DNA of 64,000 nt, from the NCBI RefSeq assembly GCF_001513955.1, contig NZ_KQ948154.1:186001-250000 (forward strand), read 5' to 3'. Below the pieces are notes generated by a model. The model worked only from the letters and a program-made list of their open reading frames with translations. It was not told the origin of the DNA and did no database searches. This document shows, piece by piece, positions 26,908 through 34,028 of the stretch. The translations under genes were made by a program, and so were the position numbers. Source of the DNA: Streptomyces pseudovenezuelae. Lineage in GTDB: Bacteria; Actinomycetota; Actinomycetes; Streptomycetales; Streptomycetaceae. The stretch's first letter is position 1; every line of letters starts with the position of its first letter.

Positions 26908-26935
26908 AAGGCCCCCCACCGAGGTGGAGGGCCTT
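26908..26935. terminator. Terminator between MerR gene and tRNA array
   Basis: A 13-bp stem (26908-26920 with 26923-26935, one mismatch) with a 2-base loop, between the end of the MerR gene and the 3' end of the convergent tRNA array. Confidence 0.8.
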
Positions 26936-26942
26936 GCTCTGT

Positions 26943-27015
26943 GTACCCCCGACCGGATTCGAACCGGCGCTACCGCCTTGAGAGGGCGGCGTGCTAGGCC
27001 GCTACACAACGGGGG
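26943..27015 (-). tRNA. tRNA-Glu (CTC)
   Basis: A 73-base cloverleaf read on the minus strand. The 5' arm GCCCCCG pairs with CGGGGGT, the anticodon stem CCGCC/GGCGG frames the loop CTCTCAA with anticodon CTC, and the T-arm has GGTTCGAATCC. No CCA is encoded. Third Glu gene in transcriptional order of a five-tRNA array. Confidence 0.96.
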
Positions 27016-27062
27016 CCCTAGCGATCCTGCATGCGTTGAATGTACAACGCCGCAGGTCCGAG

Positions 27063-27134
27063 CTGGTCTACCTGGACTCGAACCAAGAATGACGGTACCA
27101 GAAACCGTAGTGTTGCCAATTACACCATAGACCA
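27063..27134 (-). tRNA. tRNA-Gln (CTG)
   Basis: 72 bases. Acceptor TGGTCTA/TAGACCA, discriminator G, anticodon stem ACGGT/ACCGT around loop TTCTGGT, anticodon CTG, T-arm GGTTCGAGTCC. The acceptor and anticodon stems differ from the other Gln gene by paired, compensating changes. Confidence 0.96.
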
Positions 27135-27154
27135 ATGCAATTCAAGGTACTGCG

Positions 27155-27227
27155 TACCCCCGACCGGATTCGAACCGGCGCTACCGCCTTGAGAGGGCGG
27201 CGTGCTAGGCCGCTACACAACGGGGGC
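27155..27227 (-). tRNA. tRNA-Glu (CTC)
   Basis: 73 bases, the same sequence as the Glu tRNA at 26943-27015. The flanking CCCTAGCGATCCTGCATG is also identical, which indicates a recent tandem duplication or conversion. Confidence 0.96.
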
Positions 27228-27289
27228 CCTAGCGATCCTGCATGAGCGTCAGCGGGTGCGACCCTGACTGACCCTCCGGGAAGGATCTG

Positions 27290-27362
27290 TACCCCCGACC
27301 GGATTCGAACCGGCGCTACTGCCTTGAGAGGGCAGCGTGCTAGGCCGCTACACAACGGGGGC
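27290..27362 (-). tRNA. tRNA-Glu (CTC), anticodon-stem variant
   Basis: 73 bases, like the other two Glu genes except for a compensated pair in the anticodon stem (CTGCC/GGCAG instead of CCGCC/GGCGG). Anticodon CTC. Confidence 0.96.
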
Positions 27363-27402
27363 TTCGCGGAGTTGATCTCCGCCTGCAGATGAGCTCTGCG
27401 AG

Positions 27403-27474
27403 CTGGCCTACCTGGACTCGAACCAAGACTAACTGAACCAGAATCAGTCGTGCTGCCAATTACACCATAGGCCA
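27403..27474 (-). tRNA. tRNA-Gln (CTG)
   Basis: 72 bases. Acceptor TGGCCTA/TAGGCCA, discriminator G, anticodon stem ACTGA/TCAGT around TTCTGGT, anticodon CTG. First gene of the array in transcriptional order (Gln-Glu-Glu-Gln-Glu). Confidence 0.96.
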
Positions 27475-27565
27475 CTGGAACGCAAGCCCCGGAGGGGATC
27501 TTGTTCTAGTTCGCTCCTCCGGTTCCCGGCCTTTCGGCCCGCTCCCCGGCGGCGCAGGAAGAACA

Positions 27566-28300
27566 TTACCCGAAGGTGGACGGGGCTCCAAAACGGGTAT
27601 CCGCGCCGAGGATCGCGGGGAGTTCGGCGAGCGAGGCGATGCGGCGCGGTCCCGCGGGCGCGGGGACCTGGGCGTGCACACCGCCGTCCCGGTCGATCCA
27701 GACCGACAGCAGTCCGGCCTCGGCGGCGCCCCGGCCGTCGATCTCCGGATGGTCGCCGACGTACGCCACCTGGTGCGGGGCCAGCTCCAGGGCGTCGCAG
27801 GCCGCGAGGAAGGCGCCGGCCTCGGGCTTGGAGACGCCCAGCTCGGCCGCGCACAGGATGACCTCGAAGCGGTCGTGGACACCGAGGACGCGCAGTTTGT
27901 GGTCCTGGACGTGGATGCTGGAGTTGGACAGCACCGCGTGCCGGTGGCTGGCGGCGAGGGCGTCCAGCGCGGGCAGGACGTCGGGGAACAGGGCCCAGGC
28001 GGTCTCGTAGTGCGCGACGTACCGCTGGAACCAGGCGTCGGCCGCCGCGTCGGTCAGCTCCTCGCCCAGGAACACCCGCACCCGGTCCCGCCGCTGCCCC
28101 TGGAAGTCGACCTCCCCCGCCGAGAACCGCGCCCACTGGGCGTCGGTGATCGCCCGCCACCGGGCGATGGCCTCCTCGACGCTCGCGTACCCCTCCAGCA
28201 GCCCCTCGGCCGCCAGATGCAGGCCCATCCCGATGCGGTCGGCCCCCTTGTAGTCGAAGAGGGTGTCGTCGACGTCCCAGACCACGGCCCGAATGCTCAT
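27566..28300 (-). CDS. HAD-superfamily hydrolase (phosphatase-like)
   Basis: 244-aa HAD hydrolase with the nucleophile motif DVDDT at residues 9-13, motif II in HAVLSNSS, the lysine motif in LGVSKPEAGAF and the acidic motif GDHPEIDGRGA. The helical cap between motifs I and II is of the C1 type found in phosphoglycolate phosphatase- and YjjG-like enzymes. Small phosphorylated metabolites are likely substrates; the specific one cannot be told. ATG start. Lies upstream of the tRNA array on the same strand. Confidence 0.9.
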   Translation of the reverse strand: MSIRAVVWDVDDTLFDYKGADRIGMGLHLAAEGLLEGYASVEEAIARWRAITDAQWARFSAGEVDFQGQRRDRVRVFLGEELTDAAADAWFQRYVAHYETAWALFPDVLPALDALAASHRHAVLSNSSIHVQDHKLRVLGVHDRFEVILCAAELGVSKPEAGAFLAACDALELAPHQVAYVGDHPEIDGRGAAEAGLLSVWIDRDGGVHAQVPAPAGPRRIASLAELPAILGADTRFGAPSTFG

Positions 28301-28350
28301 GATCCGACGGTAACTCGGCGAGCGGGGGCCCGTCCCGCGATTGCGGTGCC

Positions 28351-29013
28351 TCAGGAGGGGTCGGGCGCGACGAAGAAGTCCGTGAGGAAGCAGGTGACCT
28401 CACCGGACGCCGACCGCCCGATCCAGGTGGGGTAGAAGCCGTCTCCCCAGCCGGAGGTGAAGGCGGCCAGGGTGTGCCCGGTGGAGGGGGAGGTGACCAG
28501 GTGCGGGCCGCCCGACCAGTCGCTGTCCTCGAAGGCGTCCCACAGCGGGCCCTCGTCCTCCTGCGCCTCCGGAAAGGCCTCCTCCGCCGCGGCGTCGTAG
28601 AAGCAGCCGGTGCCGGCGTCCACGCCGTAGCCGAAGAACTCGTCGTCCTTGAGCTCCTCGGGGTCCTGCTCGGGGCGCAGCGCCAACTCCCAGGTCGCGG
28701 TGGGCTCGTCGCGTATGACCAGGCGGGCGGCCGCCACGCGCAGGTGGGGCTTGTCGGCCGGGGGTTCGCCGGGCCGGCCGAGGGTCGCGACGGCGGCCTC
28801 CACGCGGTAGCGGCCGGGGGGCACGGAGACCGTGAACGGCTCGATGTCGCCGGAGCCGAGGTAGACGAACGGATCACAGGCGACGACCCGTCCGGTGGGC
28901 AGGTCGAGCTCCCCTCCCCCGGCCACGTGGATCACGCCGGTGGTTCCGGACTCGTGGGTGAAGGTGCTGCCCGGTGTGAACAGCCAGGTGTAGTCGCGAG
29001 GGGACATCGGCAT
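28351..29013 (-). CDS. DUF4241 domain protein
   Basis: 220-aa soluble protein of the DUF4241 family: GRVVACDPFVYLG, PPGRYRVEAAVATL, VRIAAARL-like VAAARLVIRDEPTATWELALRP, FFGYGVDAGTGCFYD and SGWGDGFYPTWIGRSASGEV. The family is often found among proteins of unknown function and in some toxin-immunity contexts, but no toxin gene is seen here. The ATG at 29011-29013 with AAAGG upstream is preferred; the frame extends through the terminator and is not used. Confidence 0.8.
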   Translation of the reverse strand: MPMSPRDYTWLFTPGSTFTHESGTTGVIHVAGGGELDLPTGRVVACDPFVYLGSGDIEPFTVSVPPGRYRVEAAVATLGRPGEPPADKPHLRVAAARLVIRDEPTATWELALRPEQDPEELKDDEFFGYGVDAGTGCFYDAAAEEAFPEAQEDEGPLWDAFEDSDWSGGPHLVTSPSTGHTLAAFTSGWGDGFYPTWIGRSASGEVTCFLTDFFVAPDPS

Positions 29014-29079
29014 GGGAGCGCCTTTCCGGATCTTGTGCGGACGAGCCGGAACAGTAGTGCGCGGCACTGACAGTGACGC

Positions 29080-29118
29080 GTGAGGGGCGGCACCCGGGGT
29101 CCGGGTGCCGCCCCTCAC
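29080..29118 (-). terminator. gltX terminator hairpin
   Basis: A perfect 18-bp stem (29080-29097 with 29101-29118) with loop GGT, eleven bases after the gltX stop on the minus strand. Confidence 0.88.
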
Positions 29119-29128
29119 GTACGCGTGC

Positions 29129-30604
29129 CTACGCGGCCAGCTTCTCCAGCGCCGCGTCGATCCTGGCCAGCGTCGTCTCCTTGCCCAGGATCTCCAGGGA
29201 CTCGAAGAGGGGCAGGCCGACCGTGCGGCCAGTCACCGCGACGCGGACCGGGGCCTGGGCCTTGCCGAGCTTGAGGCCGTGGGTCTCGCCGGCGGCCAGG
29301 ACGGCCTCCTTGAGGGACTCCGGCGAGGTCCAGTCGGCCGACTCCAGCTTCTCGCGGGCCGTGCGCAGCAGGGCGTCCGAGCCCTCCTTCATCGCCTTCG
29401 TCCAGGAGGGCTCGTCGAAGACCGGCTCCGCGAGGAACAGGAAGTCGACGTTGTCGGTGATCTCGGAGAGCACCTTCAGCCGGGTCTGGGCGTGCGGGGC
29501 GATGGCCTGCCACTTCGTCTCGTCGAAGTCCTCCGGCGCCCAGGGGGCGAAGGGAGCCTGCAGCCAGGGGGCGCAGCGCTCCGTGAAGTCCTTCACGTCG
29601 AGCAGGCGGATGTGGTCGGCGTTGATCGCCTCGCACTTCTTCAGGTCGAAGCGGGCCGGGTTGGGGTTCACGTCCGCGATGTCGAAGGCCGCGATCAGCT
29701 CGCCGGTGGTGAAGATGTCCTTGTCCGCGGAGAGCGACCAGCCCAGCAGGGACAGGTAGTTGAGCAGGCCCTCGGGCAGGAAGCCGCGCTCCCGGTACAG
29801 GTTGAGCGAGGCCTGCGGGTCGCGCTTGGAGAGCTTCTTGTTGCCCTCGCCCATCACGTACGGCAGGTGACCGAAGGCGGGCACGGTCTTGGCGACGCCC
29901 AGCTCGATCAGCGCCTTGTACAGGGCGATCTGGCGCGGGGTGGAGGACAGCAGGTCCTCGCCGCGCAGGACGTGCGTGATCTCCATCAGCGCGTCGTCGA
30001 CCGGGTTCACGAGCGTGTACAGGGGCGCCCCGTTGGCTCGTACGATCCCGTAGTCCGGCACGTTCTCCGGGGTGAAGGTCAGCTCGCCGCGGACCAGGTC
30101 CGTGAAGGTGATCGTCTCGTCGGGCATGCGGAAGCGGACGATGGGGGTGCGGCCCTGGGCCTGGTACTCCTCGACCTGCTCGGCGCTCAGGTCGCGGCAG
30201 TGGCCGTCGTAGCCGGACGGCCTGCCGGCGGCGCGAGCCGCCTCGCGGCGGGTGTCCAGCTCCTCCTGGGAGCAGTAGCAGTGGTACGCGTGACCGGCGT
30301 CCAGGAGCTTGGCGGCGACGTCCTTGTACAGGTCCATGCGCTGCGACTGGCGGTACGGCGCGTGCGGGCCGCCGACCTCGGGGCCCTCGTCCCAGTCGAA
30401 GCCCAGCCAGCGCATCGAGTCGAGCAGCTGCTGGTACGACTCCTCGGAGTCGCGGGCCGCGTCGGTGTCCTCGATGCGGAAGACAAGGGTGCCCTGGTGG
30501 TGCCGGGCGAAGGCCCAGTTGAACAGGGCGGTGCGGACCAGGCCCACGTGGGGGTTACCGGTGGGCGAGGGGCAGAAACGTACGCGGACGGGTGCGCTAG
30601 CCAC
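29129..30604 (-). CDS. gltX: Glutamyl-tRNA synthetase (probably non-discriminating)
   Basis: 491-aa class I synthetase. The HIGH-type motif is PSPTGNPHVG near residue 13-21, KMSKS is KLSKR in GEGNKKLSKRDPQ, and FRIEDTDAARD is typical. Streptomycetes lack GlnRS and use GatCAB, so GluRS is expected to charge both tRNA-Glu and tRNA-Gln; the five tRNAs at 26.9-27.5 kb are exactly these two species. The GTG at 30602-30604 (VASAPVRVRF) matches homologues and overlaps the FAH gene stop; a TTG three codons earlier is an alternative. Confidence 0.96.
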   Translation of the reverse strand: MASAPVRVRFCPSPTGNPHVGLVRTALFNWAFARHHQGTLVFRIEDTDAARDSEESYQQLLDSMRWLGFDWDEGPEVGGPHAPYRQSQRMDLYKDVAAKLLDAGHAYHCYCSQEELDTRREAARAAGRPSGYDGHCRDLSAEQVEEYQAQGRTPIVRFRMPDETITFTDLVRGELTFTPENVPDYGIVRANGAPLYTLVNPVDDALMEITHVLRGEDLLSSTPRQIALYKALIELGVAKTVPAFGHLPYVMGEGNKKLSKRDPQASLNLYRERGFLPEGLLNYLSLLGWSLSADKDIFTTGELIAAFDIADVNPNPARFDLKKCEAINADHIRLLDVKDFTERCAPWLQAPFAPWAPEDFDETKWQAIAPHAQTRLKVLSEITDNVDFLFLAEPVFDEPSWTKAMKEGSDALLRTAREKLESADWTSPESLKEAVLAAGETHGLKLGKAQAPVRVAVTGRTVGLPLFESLEILGKETTLARIDAALEKLAA

Positions 30605-31382
30605 GCTTGACAACCTTGTTGGTGAGAGTGCCGATGCCTTCGATGGTGACGGCGACCTCGTCGCCGACGGTGAGCGGCCCGACGCCTGCCGGGGTGCCCG
30701 TGAGGATCACGTCGCCGGGGAGCAGCGTCATGGCCTCGGAGATGTTGACGATCAGATCCTCGATGGAGTGGATCATCTCGCTGGTGCGGCCGAGCTGGCG
30801 TTGTTCGCCGTTGACGGTGAGCTGGACCGTCAGGTCGGAGGCCGTCTCCAGGTCCAGGCCGGTCTCCACCCAGGGGCCCAGCGGGCAGGAGGTGTCGAAG
30901 CCCTTGGCCCGGGCCCACTGCTTCTCGCGCTTCTGGACGTCCCGGGCGGTGATGTCGTTCGCGCAGGTGTAACCGAAGATCACGTCCTTGACGCGCTCAC
31001 GCGGCACCTCGCGGCACATGCGGCCGATGACCACGGCCAGTTCGGCCTCGTGGTGGACGTCCGCGGAGAAGGACGGGTACTGGATCTCGTCGCCGGGGCC
31101 GATCACCGAGGTGGAGGGCTTGAAGAAGGCGAACGGGACGTCGGGGACGTCGTTGCCCAGCTCCCTGGCGTGGTCGGCGTAGTTGCGGCCGTACGCCACG
31201 ACCTTGTTGGGGAGCACCGGCGGCAGCAGCCTGACCTTGCTCAGCGGGACCTTCGTGCCGGAGAGCTCGAAGTCCGCGAAGGGGATGCCCTTGATGATGT
31301 CGAGGACGAGCTCGTCCGGCCTGTCGCCCTCGACCGCGCCGAAGGCGACGTTCCCGTCGATGGAGAATCTGGCGATGCGCAC
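30597..31382 (-). CDS. Fumarylacetoacetate hydrolase-family protein
   Basis: 261-aa FAH-fold enzyme. The N-terminal KVVAYGRNYADHARELG, the metal-ligand segment HHEAELAVVIGRMCREV, the GYTCANDITARDVQ motif and the closing LTGTPAGVGPLTVGDEV are those of the YcgM/acylpyruvase group. Bacterial members act as acylpyruvases or oxaloacetate decarboxylases, so a true tyrosine-catabolism role should not be assumed. GTG start. Its stop overlaps the gltX start by eight bases, so it is the first gene of an operon with gltX. Confidence 0.9.
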   Translation of the reverse strand: MRIARFSIDGNVAFGAVEGDRPDELVLDIIKGIPFADFELSGTKVPLSKVRLLPPVLPNKVVAYGRNYADHARELGNDVPDVPFAFFKPSTSVIGPGDEIQYPSFSADVHHEAELAVVIGRMCREVPRERVKDVIFGYTCANDITARDVQKREKQWARAKGFDTSCPLGPWVETGLDLETASDLTVQLTVNGEQRQLGRTSEMIHSIEDLIVNISEAMTLLPGDVILTGTPAGVGPLTVGDEVAVTIEGIGTLTNKVVKRG

Positions 31383-31542
31383 GGGATCTGGGCGCCCCTC
31401 AGTGAGAAGTGTGCGTGTTCAGTCGACTGTTGGGTTCCAAGCCGACTCTGGACACTCCAGGCTAACCGGTACCCGCTCTTGATCATCGAGCGGCGGGGCC
31501 GCCATGCCTACAGATGCGGTGACGGCCTACAGCGATCGCAGA

Positions 31543-31887
31543 TCAGCAGGGGCTGGACGAATCCCCAAGTGGATTCAGGGGTCGCAGGCGGTCAGTGATC
31601 TGTCGATGGGCGCGCCAGTGTTGCGAACAAGCCACCCGGGCGGCGAAGAAGCGGCCGAGTTCGGCGGCGATGCAGCCCCTGCGGGCCAGGACGAGCGGCA
31701 CTGGCCGAGAAGCTGCCAGGTCGTGTTCCTTGTCGATCAACGCGGCCAAGATCTGCCAGCCGTCGGCCCTGAAGTCAGCCGAGATCCAGGTGACGGGCAG
31801 CCCACATCTCCGCAAGAGCGGAGTGGGAGTGGCAGCAACTGTGGTTGGCCCAACCGACCAGACCGCTGTGACTGGAATCTGGCGCAT
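31543..31887 (-). CDS. Hypothetical ORF beside the IS remnant
   Basis: 114 codons. From about residue 25 on the codon choice is streptomycete-like (GTC, ATC, GAC, TTC dominate) and the sequence LPVTWISADFRADGWQILAALIDKEHDLAAS...ARRGCIAAELGRFF looks like a folded helical protein, but no family is recognised and no good ribosome site precedes the ATG. The first 25 codons look non-coding, so this may be the 3' remainder of a gene truncated by the adjacent insertion element. Treat as doubtful. Confidence 0.35.
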   Translation of the reverse strand: MRQIPVTAVWSVGPTTVAATPTPLLRRCGLPVTWISADFRADGWQILAALIDKEHDLAASRPVPLVLARRGCIAAELGRFFAARVACSQHWRAHRQITDRLRPLNPLGDSSSPC

Positions 31888-31889
31888 CG

Positions 31890-32480
31890 ACGCCTCATCG
31901 GGGAAGCACCTCTTGACGATGCCTGGCAGCGACTGTCATGCGGTGAAGGGGCCATGGGTCTTCGACTGTCTGATCTTCGTTCATGATCCGCCAACCCATC
32001 ACCGCTGAGTGATGGCCCGCCGCAGCCTCTCCGACCCCGGCGACATCGCCCACCACCTCGCCTGCTCGCTCGTCGGGATCGAGTTTGCCGGAGTCGTCCG
32101 TATCGCTAGCTCCCTCGGGGAAGTCGAGGAGTGCTTCCAGGCCGCGAAAAACGAGTGCGGTTCGGAGAACAGGAGGTCCGCCGCTGCATCGGCTCGCACC
32201 GGCACAGCACCCTGTCCATAGTCCCCCATGCCATCCTGACCGCACCCGGAGCGCAGGCCGACGGCGAGACATGGGGGGCTGCAGAAACGGATCAGCCCCG
32301 TCCGACTTACCTGACGGAGAACCGGCGACTTCTGGACGCTCTCCTGCCCGTCCACGATTCGATCGGAATCCCGTCACGCAGACTGAACTGGTTGGCCTGG
32401 CGAAGACACCGCCAAACATCGCCGCCCCCTGCCACTGCCGAAAACGCATCTCAGGAGACGAATCGCAGCCGGAGTATTAG
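31890..32480 (+). pseudogene. Decayed IS701-type transposase (3' portion)
   Basis: Pieces of a DDE transposase C-terminal region recur in order but in different frames. AWQRLSCGEGAMGLRLSDL lies near 31918-31976; ARRSLSDPGDIAHHL and GEVEECFQAAKNECG lie at about 32010-32160 in a second frame; EVRRCIGSHRHSTL, YLTENRRLL and LAWRRHRQ lie at 32175-32410 back in the first; CHCRKRISG then runs to a stop at 32480 in a third. These match the streptomycete IS701-like pattern (WQRLS.G.GAKG, RRSLSDP.DIAYYL, EE.FQAAKNE.GLDQYEVRR). The N-terminal half and both inverted repeats are missing or unrecognised. Clearly non-functional. Confidence 0.72.
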
Positions 32481-32615
32481 ACAATGGTTCGCGTCGCAGA
32501 ATGATGGCCAGTTCCAGAAACGGCGATCACGACCAGGCCCATTCCCGGCTTCAAAGGAAGTGGCCGGCGAATCCTGCTGTACATGCCACCACGCAGAGCA
32601 GGATCGCCAGACGTC

Positions 32616-33050
32616 TCAGGCGACGCCAGATACAGTGTCGCCGCAGTCGTGACCCGTACTGAACTGGCCAGTACCAGAGTTGCTGTAACCGCTGTCTACA
32701 GTGCCGCAGGCCCTCACGTACACATCGGCCCCCTCGGGAATATCGCTCCACGGGTGCTTCGTGTCGATGGTGCCACACCCCGAAGTGTTATGGATCGTCC
32801 GGAAATTCCATCCATATCCGGACTTGTAGTACGACACTTGTCCCCAGACGGTGTCGCCGTCACATTTCGTGTCTGCCACATGAAAATCGTCGCCATTGGC
32901 TATGAATGACACGTAGCCATCACCGTTGCTCGCCCACGACGAACCCGAGTTCTCGCCGGCGCTAGCAGACGCTGCGGCTCCGATGAGCAATATTGCTGCC
33001 GCAGCAGTAGCACCCGACACACGCCCCAGGACCTTTGCTGTCATTCTCAT
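32616..33050 (-). CDS. Small secreted cysteine-containing protein
   Basis: 144 aa from the ATG at 33048-33050, which has GGAGGGGG five bases upstream. A signal peptide (RMTAKVLGRVSG then a hydrophobic run AAAAILLIGAAASASA) ends near residue 32. The mature part (~112 aa) has four cysteines (DTKCDGD, TSGCGT, RACGT, HDCGD), likely two disulfides, and many Gly/Ser/Tyr/Asp. No family recognised. GC content and codon choice (AAT, GCA, GGA, ATA) are looser than in core genes, and the gene sits beside the IS remnant, so it was probably acquired horizontally. An excreted effector or surface protein is possible; function unknown. Confidence 0.7.
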   Translation of the reverse strand: MRMTAKVLGRVSGATAAAAILLIGAAASASAGENSGSSWASNGDGYVSFIANGDDFHVADTKCDGDTVWGQVSYYKSGYGWNFRTIHNTSGCGTIDTKHPWSDIPEGADVYVRACGTVDSGYSNSGTGQFSTGHDCGDTVSGVA

Positions 33051-33283
33051 GACCCCCTCCGGTGAAGAATGTGAAAAACTCTCCCACGCGGGGCTTCCAA
33101 CATCAAGGCTGGAAATTCCGAAATTTTCCAGCACTAGAAGCTGAAGCCGCGAGTGGCAGCACGACCGGAAAGGTTGACCGCTCCGCGAGCACGGAGAAGA
33201 ATGAACGACTCAAGGCAGACGGATTGCCCGCTCGCCTGCCAGGCCGACGGAGGCTTCGAACAGGTGGAGCCGGACGTCGCGCC

Positions 33284-33463
33284 CTATGCGTTGGAGACCG
33301 GGATCTCCATCAGGACCGTACGCCGGGGGTTGGCGGTCTGGGCGGGGAGGTCGAGCGGGTGCTCCGGCTGCTCCGGGATCTGCAGGGCGTCGGCGTCCTC
33401 GAGGTGCGCCAGCGTCGTGCGCCGCGGGTTGGCAATGTTGCGGAACATCATCGTCGTCTTCAC
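33284..33463 (-). CDS. Short peptide with duplicated NPRRT-x-L motif
   Basis: 59 aa from the GTG at 33461-33463 (ATGs at 33449-33451 and 33446-33448 are alternatives), ending VLMEIPVSNA. The motif NPRRTTL near the N-terminus recurs as NPRRTVL near the C-terminus, around an acidic centre (HLEDADALQIPEQPEHPLDL). Third codon positions are almost all G/C, strong evidence of coding. It overlaps an ORF in another frame that begins at 33533 behind a good GGAGGGGA site (MFSLTLYKKAPSAQHTTAEVEYN) and also looks coding for its first ~25 codons. The two could be one gene broken by a frameshift or two overlapping peptides. No family recognised. Confidence 0.5.
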   Translation of the reverse strand: MKTTMMFRNIANPRRTTLAHLEDADALQIPEQPEHPLDLPAQTANPRRTVLMEIPVSNA

Positions 33464-33533
33464 GGTTGTACTCGACCTCGGCAGTGGTGTGTTGGGCAGA
33501 TGGGGCCTTCTTGTAAAGCGTCAGGCTAAACAT

Positions 33534-34028
33534 GCCATTCCCCTCCGAACTCGCGAAGACCCCATGATCGGCATGTGAGTTTGCTCACTGACCTAGGGGC
33601 AAACCGGACAATTCACGGCCGCAACCCACCCCTACGAAACGGACATTGACTCCCTGAAGCCATCATTCCGCTCCTGATCATGGCGACTGGGACACTCACC
33701 CTCGCAGGGGGACTCGCGGACCTATGTCCGATATCGACGGGAACGCTTTCCACACCCGGTGACACGGCCCTCACGAGGTGTCACGTAGGTCACGGTCTGA
33801 CCCACGGACCTTGTTGGAGATCCTGCACTGTGCTGGAATTCCACGGACCGCCGCGGGATCGATCCGGCGCACAGGGGGCGCGCAGAAGCGCCGAGCGGCG
33901 GTGAGAAGGGGGAGCCAGCGCCGGTCATCACGATCACCCGGGGTGCGTATTCAGGGCGCTCCCCACAACGCCGACACCGTGCTCCGCCGTCCTGCGGAGG
34001 AGCGCCTGGTCCAGAGGTTGCGACGCTA
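33534..34028. other. Non-coding region upstream of the first cvn operon
   Basis: No convincing gene. It contains GTGAC-type inverted repeats (GTGACAC at 33759-33765 with GTGTCAC at 33778-33784; GTGAG/CTCAC at 33575-33588), a 9-base direct repeat CCACGGACC at 33802 and 33841, and the motif GTGCTGGAATTCC at 33830-33842, which is nearly repeated upstream of the second cvn operon. Probably the cvnA1 promoter and its control sites. Confidence 0.45.

Noticed and set aside
28351..29013. DUF4241 gene as immunity protein of a toxin system
   Set aside because: The family appears in such contexts, but no toxin or secretion gene lies nearby.
31999..32355. 118-codon minus-strand frame in the accessory patch
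   Set aside because: Antisense to the IS701 transposase remnant; codon use does not look coding.
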